From: Deltaproteobacteria bacterium
Lineage (GTDB): Bacteria > Desulfobacterota > GWC2-55-46
DNA length: 13,879 nucleotides
NCBI GenBank assembly: GCA_016218095.1
Contig: JACREV010000205.1
Location: forward strand, 1-13,879
Reading direction: 5' to 3'
Of the stretch, positions 13,619 to 13,879 are shown one piece after another. Made by a program: the position numbers and the translations under genes. Position 1 is the first letter of the stretch. Each line of letters starts with the position of its first letter. Under the pieces are notes generated by a model. The model did not search any database. It was not told the origin of the DNA and was given only the letters and a program-made list of their open reading frames with translations.

Positions 13619-13879
13619 CTATTCGGCCTGCCTGGTGTAATCGTTTCCGGGTGAGATCGACGCCCTGCCTACGACGACCGTCGCGTATCGCGCGCCTTCC
13701 TTAAGCGGTGTCCTTATGATAAGCCTCTCCCTCTCTTCGTCCTTCTCTTCTATTATACCCAAAGCGAGGTCCTTTTGTGACGGGTCCCTGAACGAGACGA
13801 GCCTGCCGGCTATTTCGCCGCCCCTGCCTCCGGTGTATCTCAGGCCGACCACGTTCAAGGAGACTTCGATCAGCCGGGA
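13619..13879 (-). CDS. C-terminal fragment of an unidentified protein, possibly Clp1-like polynucleotide kinase (N-terminus beyond window)
   Basis: The minus-strand frame is open from the right edge (SRLIEVSLNVVGLRYTGG onward) to TAG at 13621-13619, giving 86 residues of a longer gene. A TTG at 13858 could serve as a start, but the frame continues upstream without a stop and nothing suggests initiation there. The segment has a beta-rich look: GRLVSFRD, LALGIIEEKDEERERLIIRTPL, YATVVVGRASIS. This resembles from memory the C-terminal domain of Clp1/GlmU-annotated bacterial P-loop polynucleotide 5'-hydroxyl kinases (invariant-type LALGII and a TPL near the end), but the diagnostic P-loop would be outside the window. 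The coding assignment is firmer than the function. It overlaps the regulatory context of the Nramp gene, which begins one base after its stop. Confidence 0.6.
   Translation of the reverse strand, partial: SRLIEVSLNVVGLRYTGGRGGEIAGRLVSFRDPSQKDLALGIIEEKDEERERLIIRTPLKEGARYATVVVGRASISPGNDYTRQAE

Noticed and set aside
1..13879. Defence island, phage, toxin-antitoxin or biosynthetic cluster
   Set aside because: All recognisable genes are housekeeping, signalling or transport families. No integrase, transposase, nuclease pair or synthase was found on either strand.

Overview
The window is GC-rich and densely coded. It looks like a chromosomal piece of an uncultured or little-studied Gram-negative bacterium. 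The signs are a lipoprotein-type lytic transglycosylase, sigma70-like promoters, an HD-GYP sensor protein and a dispersed G/C-rich hairpin repeat of a type known from many proteobacterial and Nitrospirota-like genomes. Codon choice is distinctive: ATA for isoleucine and AGG for arginine are common despite the high GC. I cannot name the taxon. I see no rRNA, tRNA, CRISPR array, transposase or phage gene.

Layout. (1) Positions 1-5551, minus strand: a Slt70-like TPR lytic transglycosylase, then a membrane PAS-GAF-HD-GYP protein 39 nt downstream, then a Ste24-type M48 zinc protease whose last residues run off the left edge. A strong terminator-shaped hairpin lies inside the 3' end of the HD-GYP coding sequence. 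(2) Positions 5552-5790: a divergent promoter region with a good sigma70-type promoter on each strand. (3) Positions 5791-9416, plus strand: a short-form alpha-glucan phosphorylase, a 355-bp tandem array of four ~88-bp repeats, a CaxA/YrbG-type Na+/Ca2+ exchanger, a probable decayed repeat copy, and a small VOC-fold protein. (4) Positions 9417-9825: a gene-free convergent region with a dispersed hairpin repeat and other inverted repeats. (5) Positions 9826-12292: pyruvate kinase (minus) and an MBL-fold hydrolase (plus), divergently transcribed. The pyruvate kinase promoter is so close to its ATG that the mRNA is probably leaderless. (6) Positions 12346-13879, minus strand: an Nramp metal transporter that starts one base after the stop of a partial gene, possibly a Clp1-like polynucleotide kinase.

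How the genes fit together. Most of the window is ordinary housekeeping content: cell-wall turnover and envelope quality control with c-di-GMP signalling on the left, glycogen/maltodextrin breakdown and glycolysis in the middle, ion and metal transport at the middle and right. I see no multi-gene novel system. The parts not explained by known families are mostly non-coding: the tandem array and its decayed copy, the intragenic terminator-like hairpin, the leaderless pyk promoter and the 409-bp convergent spacer.
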